Shown here: positions 1-14,075 of the stretch, piece after piece
How positions within the stretch are numbered: the first letter of the stretch is position 1
Layout: every line of letters begins with the position of its first letter
DNA from: Neurospora crassa OR74A
Taxonomy: Eukaryota > Ascomycota > Sordariomycetes > Sordariales > Sordariaceae
NCBI RefSeq assembly: GCF_000182925.2
Contig: NC_026501.1
Coordinates: 2,294,001-2,358,000 of the forward strand
Direction of reading: 5' to 3'
Length of the DNA stretch: 64,000 bases
Made by a program: the position numbers and the translations under genes
The notes under the pieces: model-generated
Told to the model about the DNA's origin: nothing
What the model saw: only the letters and a program-made list of their open reading frames with translations
Database searches by the model: none

Positions 1-1112
1 TTACTGTCTCCTACGTGTAGCTACAACCGTAGTCACCTCAGCCTACCTTTCGCCTACGTTCCTAACATTATATAAGAACCTTATCCTAAATAATTAAAGA
101 AGTCTATTATAGTAACTAGTATAAATTAATATTCTTTTTAATATTATATACTTATAAAGTAGAAACGTTTAAAAGGATTTTAAATTGAAAATATATAATC
201 CGCCCGCTATTAAATAAGAGTATTACAATACCCGAAGACGCTATATATAGTACTACCTTATTCTAAATATAAAAGTACGTATATAACCTACAATATAAAA
301 ACATTTTCCTAGTGCCTCCCAGCCCCTATATAAAGAAAAGTATACTTTTAAAGGTATTCTCTACAGTAGTAATAATTTCGTTAAAAACTACAGCCTACCC
401 AATATTAAATTTAAACTAAATATTATTAAAAAATATCCATTATTTATCCGAATTATATTATAACTCCTATTATAAAAGGGGGTTTCCATCTACTTACTCC
501 TATATAAATATTAATTTAGGGAAACCTAAATTAAAAAGAGATTTATTTAACTAAATAAAGTATTAACCAATAAAGTATAAATTGTAATTAATATATAGGT
601 TCTCTAAATTAAGTAGGATACTTACTATTCCTATAACTCTACAGGGTAAATCGTTATAGAAAAGGTTTATAAATTTATTTTAAATAACTTTTAAATCTAT
701 TATAGGATTACTATTTGTTAAATATATAGTGAATAAATACCGTAACTACCGCCTAGTTTGCTATATACTAGCCTCTTCGAACAATACTTCCTACCGAGAA
801 TTATCCTTTAAGAACCCTCGCTTTAAATAAACCTCCCTAAAGGTATTATATATTACGCTATCTATAGTACGTAAATCTTAAAAAGAATAGGGCTTAAATA
901 CATTTATTAATAATAAATATAAAAAATACTATTTACTAGCAATAGGAAGGATATAATAAATCCAGCTAATAGTAATACCCCTTTAACGTAGCCGCTACGT
1001 ACGAATATCCTCCTTCTAAACGTACTTAGAAGGAAAATTTATATATAGAACGTTATAATTCAGACTATTAGAATATACCGTATTGTACTTAAAAAAGGAC
1101 TTAAATATAGTT
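1..1112 (-). mobile_element. Helitron, helicase part (RIP-degraded, left segment)
   Basis: Read on the minus strand from 1,112 downward, this continues the Helitron Rep/helicase frame that is interrupted at 37,402. Although stops are frequent, family landmarks can be read: a segment resembling AFFEYNT (here seen as SPFFKYNTV), then RGITIS..IYYI, DLRTIDSVIYNTF and EEAS, as in the Helitron pre-helicase region. A degraded Walker A (GLGGTRKM where the family has GPGGTGKT) lies at about 302-327. Most differences from family consensus are C-to-T or G-to-A, as RIP would produce. The rest of the helicase and the Helitron 3' end (CTRR with hairpin) would lie beyond the window start. This copy is not functional. 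Homology is called from remembered family motifs, not from a search. Confidence 0.8.
300..328 (-). other. degenerate Helitron helicase Walker A
   Basis: On the minus strand the codons spell FFI-stop-GLGGTRKMF at the place where Helitron helicases have FFLQGPGGTGKTF. The P-loop lysine is kept, but the second Gly-x-Gly glycine and the Thr are replaced by Arg and Met. It shows that the left segment is the helicase part of the same element as the HUH Rep at about 38.1 kb. Confidence 0.7.
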
Positions 1113-1451
1113 TATTATAGGGCATTCTTGGTAAATACCTGGATGCTCTGTCTTGTCATGGTAGCTGCTCGCTAGAGCACGTAGTCTACTATATAAGAGT
1201 ACTCGTCCCGTCAACCTCTATTAAGGTTAACGGATTATTAATTTATATTATACTAACCTTATATCTATCTTACTTACACTTAGTAAAGTCGTATATAAGG
1301 TTTTAAGTTGAGGCTTGCGATAGCTCCTATCTTTAATTTCCTTTAACAAAACTATTATTAATCGTTATATACTATTACTCTATCCAACAACCAATTATTT
1401 ATACTATTATTCTCTATTATTATTACTTGTAAAGTACATTATTGCGTAACA
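1113..1451 (+). repeat. Element C 5' LTR (339 bp)
   Basis: It begins tattataggg (an expected TG start changed to TA) and ends gtaaca. It matches 37,063-37,401 along its full length without gaps that I could see. Its first ~110 bp keep many TG/CA dinucleotides, while the rest is heavily C-to-T/G-to-A mutated compared with the 3' copy. Confidence 0.95.
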
Positions 1452-3705
1452 AGTAGTACCTACAATTCAATTTTAAATTAATTTTATTATTCCTTACGTT
1501 TCTTCCTTTTATTGAGGGGGGAAATACGTTAGGTCTAACAATAATTTATTAAATTTTATAACTATTATTTAATTTTTACCCTTTCAAATTAAATATTTAT
1601 ACTTTTTATTCCTCGGAGTCCCCTTTTCCTTACTACTTTATTACTATTTATTCCGGTCTAAAGGCCAAATTGAATAATATTAAAAACCAATTAAATAAAC
1701 CCTTAAACAACTTTTAACTATTAGGAGGAAAGTCTAATATACAAAGTACGTTAAATAATTAAGTTTACTACGTATAAGTTGCAATTTTACTATAAGGAAA
1801 GACTTTAACTTTTAACCGCCGAACTATTTATTAAGGTAGTACAATTGCACTTAAACGAAAAAACCAGCTATATTAAGATTAAATCCAATTAATCTACTAA
1901 TATTAATAATAATATTTATAATAGAAGATAAATCGTTAATTTAAACGCAGCGGACTACAAAGTTCAATAGATCCTACGTAAATATTGTTAGTTAGTCGCT
2001 AATTATCTAATCCCGATACGTTAAAATTAGTTATTTATAATTAAAGAAGGAGTATTATTATAGTTGTAAAAGAAGAATTAGAAATAATTTATAGCCCAAA
2101 TTAAAGTGAATAACGCTACTATTAATATTACTATTTAAATACCTATTCCCCCCAATACCAGTAATATAAACGTATACTCTTTACTAATAACTTTTTCGGA
2201 TACTATTAGGATAATTAACGCACCAGCCCTTATTAACCCAATACAAATTCCTATACCGCCTTCCTTACTACCTACGCCTACTAAATAATACGTTTAACTA
2301 AGCCCAATTCAACAACCCCTCTCGCTAACCGAGTTAATAGTCTCGCGAATAAATTTAATTATTAAAATTACTATTAATATTATTTAATAATTAATTACTA
2401 ATCCTACTATTAAATATTTTAAAAATCTCGTATAAACTAAAACTCTCCTATATTTAATATAAAAGTAGCAATAAGAATAAGCAAACCGGCTTCTAAGAAC
2501 TATTCTTACTAATTATTTTCTAATATACTTTATTAACCTAAATTAAAATACTATACGCTTTGCCTAATATAATATAAAAACCGGAGGTAAATCTTCGAAT
2601 CCTCTACTTTATTTTACCTAATTAATTTATAATACTATATACTTAATTTAGAATAGTATAAAGCCTAGTTTCAGTCTCCCAATACCTACTACTGTAAGGT
2701 ATACCGCCGCTTAACTGTATAAAAACCCTACTATTTATTATAATTAGTATTTTAGTAGTTTCGTTAGCCTAATTAGCGAAATAGCTATAATTAATATTAA
2801 AGATTTATGTAATGCCGCTAATTTAGTTAATTAAATAAAAAATCTTTGTATTAACCGTATTAACCAACAACTTTTATTTAATAATATTAATTAACTTCCT
2901 ATTTATTTTTATAAATATATACTAATTCTAATTATAAGCTGTAATATTTCCGGACAAACTTTAAAAATAAATTTTAAAGAATTAATAAATTGGACCCCGG
3001 TAAGCGAAAAATAAATTAAATAATAAGGATTACTACTTGTAATACTAAATAATAATAGTTACCTTCTATTAATTATCCTAAAGGTTCCTACTCCTTCTAT
3101 ATATTTAGCTTTTTATTAGAACGCTTATCCTACTAACAACCTACAAACTATATACTTTAATATTAGATCTAATACCTCTATTCTATTAATTAAGGTTAAT
3201 AGCGATAGTATAATAATAAATAATACGGCGCTTTGTAAGATACTTGAGAATTTATACAATTGCATCGAAGATTTGGAAAATCGAAATTAAACTCTTACTA
3301 AATCCGTCTCTAAGGCTAATACTAATAATTATTAAATAATTAAGGAGGAACTTTTTAAAGTATTAAATATTAGAATGTATTTTCCTAATATAGAACCTAA
3401 TAAAATAAAGAAAAGTATCTACTAGGATAATAAGATTAATATTTATACTACTTTCTATAAATTTAATAATATAATTAAAGGATATTTAAAGAATTACCTA
3501 GAAAGACACTAAATTCTTGCTAATAACCTTAACCAACTATTCCGTAGTATAGTATTATATTAATAGAATTTTACCCTCTCTAAGGAAGAATATAATAACC
3601 TTCGCAATAATTTCGATAAAACTCTTTATATGCTAAGTATTATATTCGGTATTAAACCCTATAAGGTGCAAAAATAGTTAAATACGAACAAATTCACTAT
3701 AGAAC

Positions 3706-3939
3706 TGTGACGGCATGGCTCAGCCGCTAATTGACTGGGTCTGTCTGTACGGTGCCGGCTTGGCAGAGCTCACGGCAAGGCCCACTACAGGTCCGCAGCT
3801 CTTGGCAACGTATAGGGTTATATCCTTTGCGTTATAGCCGTCCTTTGTATTCTAATTTTTCTTCTTTTCTTTATTTTTCAATCTTCTACCAAATAGGATT
3901 ATTACTATCTATCATAATCTATTTCCCTTTACTATAACA
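3706..3939 (+). repeat. Element D 5' LTR (234 bp)
   Basis: It runs tgtgacggcatgg to actataaca. The left half keeps GC-rich sequence (tgccggcttggcagagctca). The right half is mutated relative to the 3' copy, for example cataatct against cacaatcc. Confidence 0.95.
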
Positions 3940-6900
3940 ATCGAAAGATCAATTAAATTCTATTAGGGACGATCTAAAATATCCTAAATTTAGAAACCCG
4001 GAATTAATTACGCGCAATAAGATAGTTACCCGCACCTACAACCTAATTATTAATAATAGTAAAAACCCCAAGAAGATTAATTACTACGATAGCGCGTAAC
4101 TCCGAGGAAACTGCTTAATTGAAGGCGTAAGCCTTATAAAATATTATATTCGATATTACTAAATTGAATTAGAAGGATCCGGTGGCGAAGATTTGTTTTA
4201 ACTACAAATCTATTGAATAGCGTCGCGTGTCGACTATCTACGAAACTTAGACTACAACCCTTAATAATATTAAAGGAAACGACGACGAGGTAACGGAGAA
4301 CGCTATTTTCGAGTACTACTTTACTAATATCCTACCCTAAATTTAGGAATTAATATTCCCTAATACAATTAAAAATATAGCCTAAAATCTCTAGGCTAAA
4401 TTCGAGGAAATAGTAACCCGCTATACTATTAGTAGTAAAGGCCCTTACTTTCCTTTTTAATCTATCTTCGATATAGGCGCTGATTGCGTTCGCTTTAACA
4501 ACTTAATAGAATAAGAAGAATTCCTTACTAAAGTAGAAAAATACCCGAAGGTAATATTCCGCAAGGTGAAGGTATATATTTTAGCAATACTTACCTATAA
4601 GAAATAATAAGAAGAGGTATTTAATATTGCCTAGCGCCTTAGCCATACTATATCGGACTTAAACGACTGGATTTTATATTTCAAATCAATTTATACGGGA
4701 GAAGCCTCCACCAAAACCCAACCCCGTACTACTATCAAAGAGTTAGAAGACGATTATACTAATTAGCGTACTATTTATACGGAGGGTATAGAGGCCGCTA
4801 TTAATAAAGCCGACTACAAAAAGGTACATCGCCTCTACGTAGAAGGTATCGAACCCGAATTCGAAGTTCCAAAGTACAAGCCGATTGCTACTACGATTCC
4901 GAAGGACCAAATTAATACCTAGCGAGAAATAGTTAAAGACCTCTTAACTACCTTAATTGCAAAGGAAAAGGAAATTAACTCCTTTAACTAAATTATAATA
5001 GATATTATCCGCGACCTTAACTATTATAATACTACTCCCGGAACTTCCTTACTCGCAACCTCTAATAAGGGTAAATCTTTAAAGATTTTAAACCCGCCCG
5101 TCTTTTATATAAATAAGACCAAAGATACAATAATATTCGAAGTTTAGTACCGCTTAATTACTAATAAATTGAAGGTTAATTCGGACTATTTTACTAACGA
5201 TAAGGCAAAGTAAGTATATATTGAGAACCGTTTTGTAAGCTACGTAGCTAAAGATTTGCAATTTTACCTCTGCAAGTCCTACCCGAATTAAATTACTATA
5301 TCTAAAGACCTAATAGCTTACTTTAAGCGATAGTACGATAATCCGAATATAGTCCGTTAAATTCTTAAGGATTTTAAGAAATTATAAATATATTAGAATA
5401 ATTTCTATATCTTTAAGAATAAGTTTATTTATTTTATAAGCGAATGCTAGCTAGCCTAATTACAATAGAAGGAAGCCTTCCATCGTCGTCTTTCTATAGA
5501 GCTTTAAATAAGTATAATTCTATATACAACCCTCAATATTATTAATTTCAATACATACATAAAGACTACGGAGTAGGTCGCATATACCTAGAAGGTAACT
5601 AAGTAATCTACTACCTCTAACAATTCGTCTAGTAGTAATAGAGGTCGAAATAGAATTAGTAATAAGGAAAGAGGAGGAAGAGGCTCCTTATTAATTGGAG
5701 GTAATTCTAATCCCAACTAAAAGCCCTACTTTAAAGAGGAAATCGACGAAATATATTAAAAGGGTATTTATTTCAATTGCAAAGAGTAGAATTATTGTGC
5801 AAAGGATTGCCCTAGTAAGGCTGGAGGTAAACCTACAATTGGAGGCAACTTTAACTATTATACCCGCCTTTAGGCTATCTATATTTGTTATAGTATTAAA
5901 GACGATGAATCTACTAATATAGAAGATTAGGGTAATTTTAATAAATAATTAAAAAATTAAATACCTTAAATAAAAGAGACTCTTATTTAAGGAAGATAGG
6001 GTTTATATAATAAAGATAAGGGAAGTTACCTAACAGTGCAAATAAAGATTTTTTTTATAATTATTTGAGGGGTAAACCGTTCGTAGTATTTATTAATGTA
6101 GGTAGTAATAGAATTACAATTACTATTAAAGAAGCTATTATAAACTTAGGAGCAGCCTCTTACATTTTAATTAGTAAGTCGACCGCAGAATAGTTAATAC
6201 ACTTATTACAATTAGAGGTGAAAAACGACTTCAAACCGGTGTATATTAGAGGCCCCTTTACTAACGATATAAATAAAGAGATTAATTAAGCGATTAAAAT
6301 AAACATTATTTTATAATACTATACTACCTAAAATAAATAACTAATTATTACAGATATATATTACAATATAATTATTAAGCAATTATAATTCGAATACTAC
6401 AACGTTACTATTAACTATTTACGTAAATAGTTACTATTTAATAACAATTAGCCAAAGGACCTAAACTAAATTCGAAACATCTATATTAACAATAGCGATA
6501 CTAAATAAGAAATTAACTTTAAATATTAAATAAAAGTAGAGCATAGAGAAAAATTAATAGAAAAGGAGGATAAAAGGCGGTGCAATAGAGTAGTAGTATG
6601 AAGGAGAATTAAAGAATTGGAGAATAGAAACTAAACTATACCCTTTAAACTTCTAAAATCTACTATAATATTAGCGATCCTATTACAACCAAAGTCTATT
6701 AATTCGTCGGATCCGACCCTCCGTAAAATAGAGTATATAGAAGAACTTCTGTAAGAATCCGAACTACAACCCCCGCTCTAAAAGAGGGCGTCCGTAGAAA
6801 TCCGGAAAGAATAAAACTAAGATTTAAAGGAAGACTTTAAATACTACTAATAAGCCTTAGAAGTAGAAGATTTTAGTAATAGTATAAAAAAGGATAAATA

Positions 6901-9900
6901 GGGTTATTTCAAATAGAGAAGAGGAGCCTCCTAGTATAAGGAACGAATATTTAATATAGCTATTATTAGGTCGGTAAGCCTAATAAAAATAGTAAAAAAG
7001 GAGTATTTGGGTATTATAAGTTTATATAAGATCGACCGTTTTATCGAAGAATAACGACAATAGGAACGAATATCCGCAACGTCCGAAGAATAGAAATTAA
7101 TAATAATAGTTAAAGAGAAGGTACCGTTATTCTATTACAATAACCTCGATATATTTAATAAAGTCGGTTTTAATATACTACTTAATTTAAGAAGGAGTAA
7201 TTATCGAATTAAATTATAAAATAGTACTCGGCCCGAAGATTTGGGCTATAGCCCCTTATATAAAATAAGTGTAAATAAATTAGAAGTTTATTATTTCTAT
7301 ATTATAAATAACTTCAATAAGGGCTTTATCGAAAGTAGTACAGCGCTATAGGCCGCCCCTATCTTCTTTATTCCAAAAGCTAACGGAAAGCTATATTTCT
7401 ACATAGATTACTAGAAGTTAAATATTATTATAAGGAAAGATTAATACCCCCTACCTTTAATCGAAAAAACTTTAGCCCGTATTACTAAAGCTAAAATCTT
7501 TACGAAAATCGATATCCGATAGGTATTCTACTATATATAAATATACCTAAATAATAAGGAATTAACGATTTTCCGGATATAATATAGCGCCTATAAATAT
7601 AAAATTCTTCTTTTTAGATTAATTAACGGACCTTCGACTTTCTAGTATTATATTAACAACGCCCTTATAGAGTACCTCGACGATTTTTACAATACCTATA
7701 TCAATAATATTCTTATCTATTCGGATAGTTTAGAAGAGTATTAGATCTATATAAAAAAGGTACTTTAAAGGCTACGAAGTACCAGACTTCAGGCCGATTT
7801 AGAAAAATACGAATTCTACATTCGAGAGACAAAGTTCCTAGGATTTATTATCAATATTAACAATATATCTATAAACCCCTTTAAAATCGCAATAGTAAAA
7901 AATTAGTAGAATCCAACTACAATAAAGGGAGTATAGTCTTTCTTAAACTTTTATAATTTTTACTATAAATTCGTTTAGGAATACGGACGTATAATTAAAC
8001 TATTTACTAAATTAACTTAGAAAAGAGAAGTATTTATATAGAATTTAGAGTATTAAATAGCGTTTAATACTTTGAAAGAGCAATTCTTAGAGGCCCCAAT
8101 CCTAGCCTATTTCGACTTTAAATAGGAAACCCAGGTAGAAACAGATACCTCGGACGGGGTCCTAACCAATATCCTAACTTAAAAGTACAATAACGGCTAA
8201 TACCCAATAATATACTACTTAAAAACTATACAAGACGTAGAATATAATTACCCTATTTACAATAAGGAAATATTAGCCGTTATAAAAGCTTTAGCGTATT
8301 AGCAGTTAGAATTAGTTAGAGTATAGCGAAGCAAACCTTTTATAATTATTACCAATTATAAAACTTTAAAATACTTCAATACCAAACGATTACTTAATAT
8401 AAAATAAGCGGCTTAAGTAAAAGCCTTATTACAATACTATTTCTAGATTATATACCGGCCCGGGAAAGAAAATACTACGGCGGACGCCTTATTAAAGAAA
8501 TCTAAGGATATTAAAGATTAAAAGGCCCATAAAGAAGTACAATGTATAATGCGGCTCTTTAAACCCGTAGGGGAGGGGGAGAATAATATCCGAATTTATA
8601 CGTTAGATATAAATTAACCTATTAATAAATTAATAAATTACAAATTAGTATACCTCTTATTCGAAATAAATAAGTCCGACCTATTACTCGAAGGCTATCG
8701 GATGAAAGTAATTAAAGAAGGAACCGGCTTTATACTACTCTAAGAACAATTACTATTATTCTAAGGATAGTTAGTAGTACCGGAGGGCAAAGAAAAGGTT
8801 CTAAGGATATAAATTATCTAAAACTATTACAATAACCTAACGACGGCTCATTTAGGGCGGAATAAGACTAGGAAATTAGTCGCTGCTAAATATTAGTAGC
8901 CCAGTATAGTAAGCGACGTAGATCGATACATTACAAATTATACGGTCTACTACGTAGTAAAATACCTTCAAAGAAAGATACTTAAAATAATATAGGCTAT
9001 AGAAGTAGCTAAACGACTATAAACGAGGATTATAGTCGATTTTAAGAAGATGCCAGTAGATAAGTACGGTTATAATAATTTAATAAATATAATCAACCCG
9101 CTTTCTAAAGTTACTTAGCTATAACCTTATAAATCTACTATAACCAAAAAGGAAGTATATTAATTGTATTATAAGGGACCCTTTTACTTCTTCAGTCCTC
9201 TAAGGGAGGTAATTAGTAATCGAGGTCCATAGTTCCATTCCGATTTCTCTTAGGAGTTAGCTACCCGAATAAGGATAAAATAGTCTTTAGTATCAATTAA
9301 ATACTCCTAAATTGTAAGGTAAGTAGAGAATCTTTATAAATAGATTAATTAGCAATTGAGACCGTTTATTAATTACACCCAAAATAATTAGTCTAAAATA
9401 ATCCCTACGTTAGATTACATTTAGAATAGTCTACCGTAGGATAATATTAGTCTATAGCTATACAAAGTCTTATTTAAATTCCTAATACCGACCTTCTTAA
9501 ATTAGGCGCCTATAATAAGCTTAGAAGGTTTGCTACTAATCGAACGGCTAAATCGCTAGGACGCCTAGGATATAACAGTAAAGATATAATAATATATAGA
9601 TGTTGCCCAACGGAGTATTGAGGACGCCTAGCGAAAATAAGCTATTTAAATAAATAAGAAATAATACGAACTAAATTTCAATATGGGGGACTATATCTTT
9701 ATTATTAAGAAGAATTAATCTATAGATAGGCCGAGCAACAAACTAGATTTTCCTTTAATTAGATAATACTTCCCGATTATTAGTAAGAAGGGTAATACCT
9801 TTTTAGTATAGTTGCCCCAATTATAGAAGATATCCAACCAATTCCCGCTTAACCGTCTACGAAAGTTCCCTAACAACCCATTGCTAGGATAAGGCGCGGA

Positions 9901-10504
9901 TAACCCACTAGGAGAGGTTGTTTATAATAGGGGGGATGAAGAATATAAAGTAAAGTAAATTGTATTATTAAAGATAGATAAGGGACGATTTTTATATTAG
10001 GCGTAATAGCGAGGCTGGGATCCCGACCCAAAATAGTACCCCGCTAGCGATTTTAAGAATATTGCAATAAAGCTAAAGGAGTATTACGAAGAGTACCCAA
10101 ATATAACCGGTCTACCTAGGAAGCTTCAGGAATGGATTACGGCCGTATTGAACAATGAGGTTGTTCTAGAATATAATAACAACGAACTTCCTATATAAAA
10201 GGGTAATAGAAAGATAAGGAGGAGGAAGTGAGAAAGGGGATAGATTTCATTTTTATTGTTGAAGGAATTAGATGCGAAGTATAAGTATTTAAAGAGGATT
10301 TTCAATTGGATTGTTAATAAGATAATAGCAATTAGAACGTTAGCGTAGTATATAATGGGTTGGCACCCCAAAGGCATTATTAACTAATTACCACGAAGGT
10401 ATATACCCTTTGCCGGGGAGGTCGCTGGTTCGAATCGGTGTGCGCGCACTAGATTTTTTTGTTTTTTCACGATTCGAGGCGAGTCTTTTTCGAGGGGGGG
10501 GTAA

Positions 10505-10738
10505 TGTAACGGCATAGCTCAGCCGCCAATTGACTGGGTCTGTCTGTACGGTACCGGCTTGGTAGAGCTTACGGTAAGGCCCACTATAGGTCCGCAGCTC
10601 TTAGCAACGTATAGGGTTATATCCTTTGCGTCACAGCCGTCCTTTGTATTCTAGTTTTTCTTCTTTTCTTCATCTTTCGATCTTCTACTAAATGGGATTA
10701 TTGCTGTCTATCACAATCCATTTCCCTTTGCCGTAACA
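10505..10738 (+). repeat. Element D 3' LTR (234 bp)
   Basis: It has the same length as the 5' copy and starts tgtaacggcatag. Here the left half carries the G-to-A changes (ggtaccggcttggtag) and the right half is preserved (attgctgtctatcacaatcc). Confidence 0.95.
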
Positions 10739-11713
10739 AGAACTATATAAAATTAATATGTAGGCGCTTTACAACTACTCGACTCAGCTATTCAAGTACG
10801 CTCGCTTCTAGGGAAATACTTTAGACTTTTAATTATATATTCGGTTATAAAATAGTTTATACTTAATAATATAAATTATATATATCCCTCCGGAATAGAA
10901 CGTCAATCTTAGCAAATATATTAATAGAATTAAATAAAAGGTTATTCCAATATACCGCTTATTCCTTAATTCTTTAAAGAGTAAACGAATAATTTATTTT
11001 ATTACTAGTAACTCTAATAACGAAAATGATAATTCTAATATTTATATTAGATTTTAGGGAAATTATAATAATAGTAAACCTTTTTAGAAAAATTTTTTAT
11101 TTTATAACAACGGGTTCAACGGCAAATTAAGTAGGAAGTTGTATTTTAATAAAGAATATAGGAATTTTAGTAATAAATTCGATAAGTATAATACTAGCCA
11201 ATTAAACAACGGTAATAATCGCCAACGCCGCTAGGGTAAAAGATTTGAACGCTATTAAGTCTTACGGGACGGCTATTATATTTATACCTCTACTGTAATA
11301 ATCTTCGTAGACAATTTTAATATAAATAATAAAGTTTATAATTTATAGAGTAAAGGTTACTATTTTATTAGGGACTTCGAGGAAGAAGTAGAAGAATCTA
11401 CGGTAAATATTTCCGAGGTTAAGTACAATAATAAACCTTTTACCTACTTTACCGGCTATCTAGCCCTTAATAAACTTTCGTCTCTTAATATCTTATTATT
11501 TTATATCCTTTCGTATGTAATAATTAACAAACTAACGGTTATTTTTAATACAATTCCTATTAGAAGTACTAATTCCAATAAATTTATACAACCCTTATTA
11601 TTAAATTTATTATCCGATACTAAATTTATAATAATTTTTAAATATTTAAAAAAGGCCTAAGCTTCTTATAAATTGTTTAATCCTTTATTTAATAATTGAA
11701 TAACTTCTACTAT

Positions 11714-11943
11714 TGATATAGGAAATGTACTATAGATTAGATAGATGCATGCATGTGACGAAGGCCGCCTGCCTGGAAGGCCTGAGCTTCTAGGGCAGCG
11801 GTTGCCCGGCTGCCTGGCATTTACTAGGCGACCGGGCGTGGGACTTGGACCTGCCAAGTTAAGGATAAATACTATCCTTAACCGCCAGGACCAAACTTCC
11901 TACTCTTCCTTTTAATTATTATACTTTCTAATACCAAACTACC
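11714..11943 (+). repeat. Element A 5' LTR, first part (230 bp)
   Basis: It starts tgatataggaaatg and is nearly unmutated to about 11,860, with GC-rich hairpin-forming sequence. It stops at ctacc, where element B enters. It aligns with 26,941-27,170. Confidence 0.94.
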
Positions 11944-12176
11944 TATTATAGGGCTAGATCACATGCCCTGTGCCAGGCTATGGCACAGCAGATCACGTGC
12001 CCTGTGCCTTGCTATGGTACTGGTGCCGGCCCGGGTATTGAGGCTCTGTGTGACCCACTCTACCGGGCTACACAACCCTACCTATAAGCCCAGGCTAGCG
12101 TACACTCTCCTCTTACTTCCTTCGTATAACAATGAATATCGTAGCTTACCCCTAACGGTGCCCTTACTCTGTAATA
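11944..12176 (+). repeat. Element B 5' LTR (233 bp)
   Basis: tattatagggctagatc to tctgtaata. Its well-kept left part contains two near-identical direct units of about 31 bp beginning agatcac (11,956-12,022). Confidence 0.95.
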
Positions 12177-14031
12177 GTTTGTTATACCTTTAAGATCGCG
12201 CTGCGTACGTACAATAGGTAACTATTATTGTAGTTAACGGGTTAGTAATTAATTAAACCTAAAGTCTAGCCCTTGTAGGATAGAAGAATAATATTATGAA
12301 CGGCTTCGATAGTTATTGCAGCTATCGAACGAATTTAATTATTATAATTACTAGCTAAGGCTGTTTTAATTACCCTAAGAATAATAATAATACCGAGTCG
12401 ATTATTAATAATTACGCTAATACGGAGACCGAGTCCCTAATCCTCAATAATTACTCTAGCCTCTTAAGTAAGGCTCCTATTATTAATTAAGCAACGGCTT
12501 TTAATTCCGATATAGCGGAAGACTAATTTATTCCTACTGAATAAGGCTCGTAGGTTCCCCCCTCCAATTATATATTAGGTTTTAACTTTTATAATTTAAA
12601 TTTTATATTCCTAGGAATTAATATTCGACCGGCCCCCTCCGATAAATTAATTACTAATAACGAGTTAGCGATACTTATTATATACCTTAATAGCGATAAC
12701 TAATATTATTGGGTCTTTTAGGCCTACTTCTATAATAAATTTTAAGCTATTAACCCTATCTATATATACCCTATTATTTTTAGATAGTATACTACTAATT
12801 TAGTACTACTCCTAATCTTCGGCGCTATTATTAATACTATTATTAAAGCTTTTAATTAGGTTAGAAATAACTATTGCTAGGATATACTTTGGAAGGAGGT
12901 AAATAAACGAATTTATATTTAAGTTGATAGAAATCTCTAAAACGAAGCTATTTATTAGAGAAACGAAGCTAAGAATTAGTTTAACGAATTTAAAGCGTAG
13001 GAGATTCTATATGCTAATTATAATATTGAGATAATGAAGTTCCTTAATAAGAACGCTATCTTTAAAGTATAGGTCTACTTACTATAAAATAAAGTAATTA
13101 ATTTTAAAATAGTTAACGATAGCCTTAATACTATAATTAAGGATTTAAATTCTACTATCCCGAGTAGTTTAGGTAACGGCGGTAGAGGAAATTTCGGCGG
13201 CGGAGGAGGTTTTAGTAGTAGAGGAGGTAGCGGTATATTAGGCAGCCCCGGCACCTTAAGTTATATTGAACCTACTAATAATATAAGATACTATATATCT
13301 ACTAACTTAAATATTTTTAATATATTAAAGTTAATAGTTAAAGACTATAATACGGTATATACCACTTAGCGTACTAAAATCTACCTATACTAGGCTTATA
13401 ATAAATGGTACTTCCCTAACGAACGCAACAAATTTATACACATCTTCGTCTACTTAGGTAGAACCCCTATATCTATTATTGAATTAGATATATAGATAAT
13501 CCTTGTTGATGAATATTTTGACTTATAGAAATAGAAGTTAGCCGAAGAGCTTATTAAGTACTTCGATGGCCGGTATAATACTATAGATATAAAAGTCGAA
13601 GCCGAATATACCCTATAGAAGTTTTAAATAAAATTATCGTTTTAAAATTTCGTTAATAAGTTTGTATTTAATACTAACCGTTATAATATAGGTAACGCTA
13701 TATATATTTTCTTACTCTATTAGAAGGTCACTAACTAATTTAGAACTTTAATTACCTACTAACCCAACGTCCCTAGTAATAAGGATTTCTAAGGTTGGCT
13801 TAAACTCCTCGGTAAACTTACTAAATACTAAGAAGAAGAAGCTTTCTAGAAGAAGCTATCCAACCTATCGTCCTCCAATAGTAATAACCCTAATAGTAAA
13901 AGAGGTAGCTCCGAGAGTAAAACGGTATTCTAGGGCGGCGACCTTATAGATTTGGATAAGTTCGAGGTCGTTAATAAGCGTTTCGTTCTTTAAGCCTTAT
14001 AAAAGAAAAGGTAGGAGCTAGGTAAATGCTA

Positions 14032-14075
14032 GAGATGCGGTAGGGTTGGCTATAATTAGAAGAAATATTGGAATT
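14032..14075 (+). other. Element B gag zinc knuckle (damaged)
   Basis: The codons give Cys-stop-Arg-Cys-Gly-Arg-Val-Gly-Tyr-Asn-stop-Lys-Lys-Tyr, the spacing of a CCHC knuckle. The His and the last Cys are Tyr (C-to-T and G-to-A changes), and a Trp or Gln codon has become a stop. Confidence 0.7.

Larger units (their letters stand above)
3706..10738 (+). mobile_element. Element D: chromodomain Ty3/Gypsy retrotransposon nested in C
   Basis: LTRs of 234 bp (3,706-3,939 and 10,505-10,738) begin TGT and end ACA. The target duplication AGAAC is at 3,701-3,705 and 10,739-10,743. A poly-G purine tract (gaggggggggtaa) precedes the 3' LTR. Inside are a gag with a damaged CCHC knuckle (5,769-5,820: first Cys and His both read Tyr), a protease-like region near 6.1 kb, reverse transcriptase with YINN at 7,697-7,708 in place of YxDD, RNase H (8.1-8.5 kb), the integrase zinc-binding part and core (8.8-9.6 kb), and a C-terminal GWDPDP...YPASDFKN segment (about 10.0-10.1 kb) typical of fungal chromoviruses. 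Frequent TAA/TAG from CAA, CAG and TGG make it inactive. No tRNA primer site could be assigned. Confidence 0.95.

Noticed and set aside
1452-1475. tRNA primer-binding sites after the 5' LTRs
   Set aside because: None of the five sequences after the 5' LTRs could be matched to a tRNA 3' end with confidence, partly because of RIP changes.
11666-12193. Short frames at the A/B LTRs (63 and 76 codons)
   Set aside because: They fall in preserved LTR ends, where fewer stops are expected from higher GC; no protein family.
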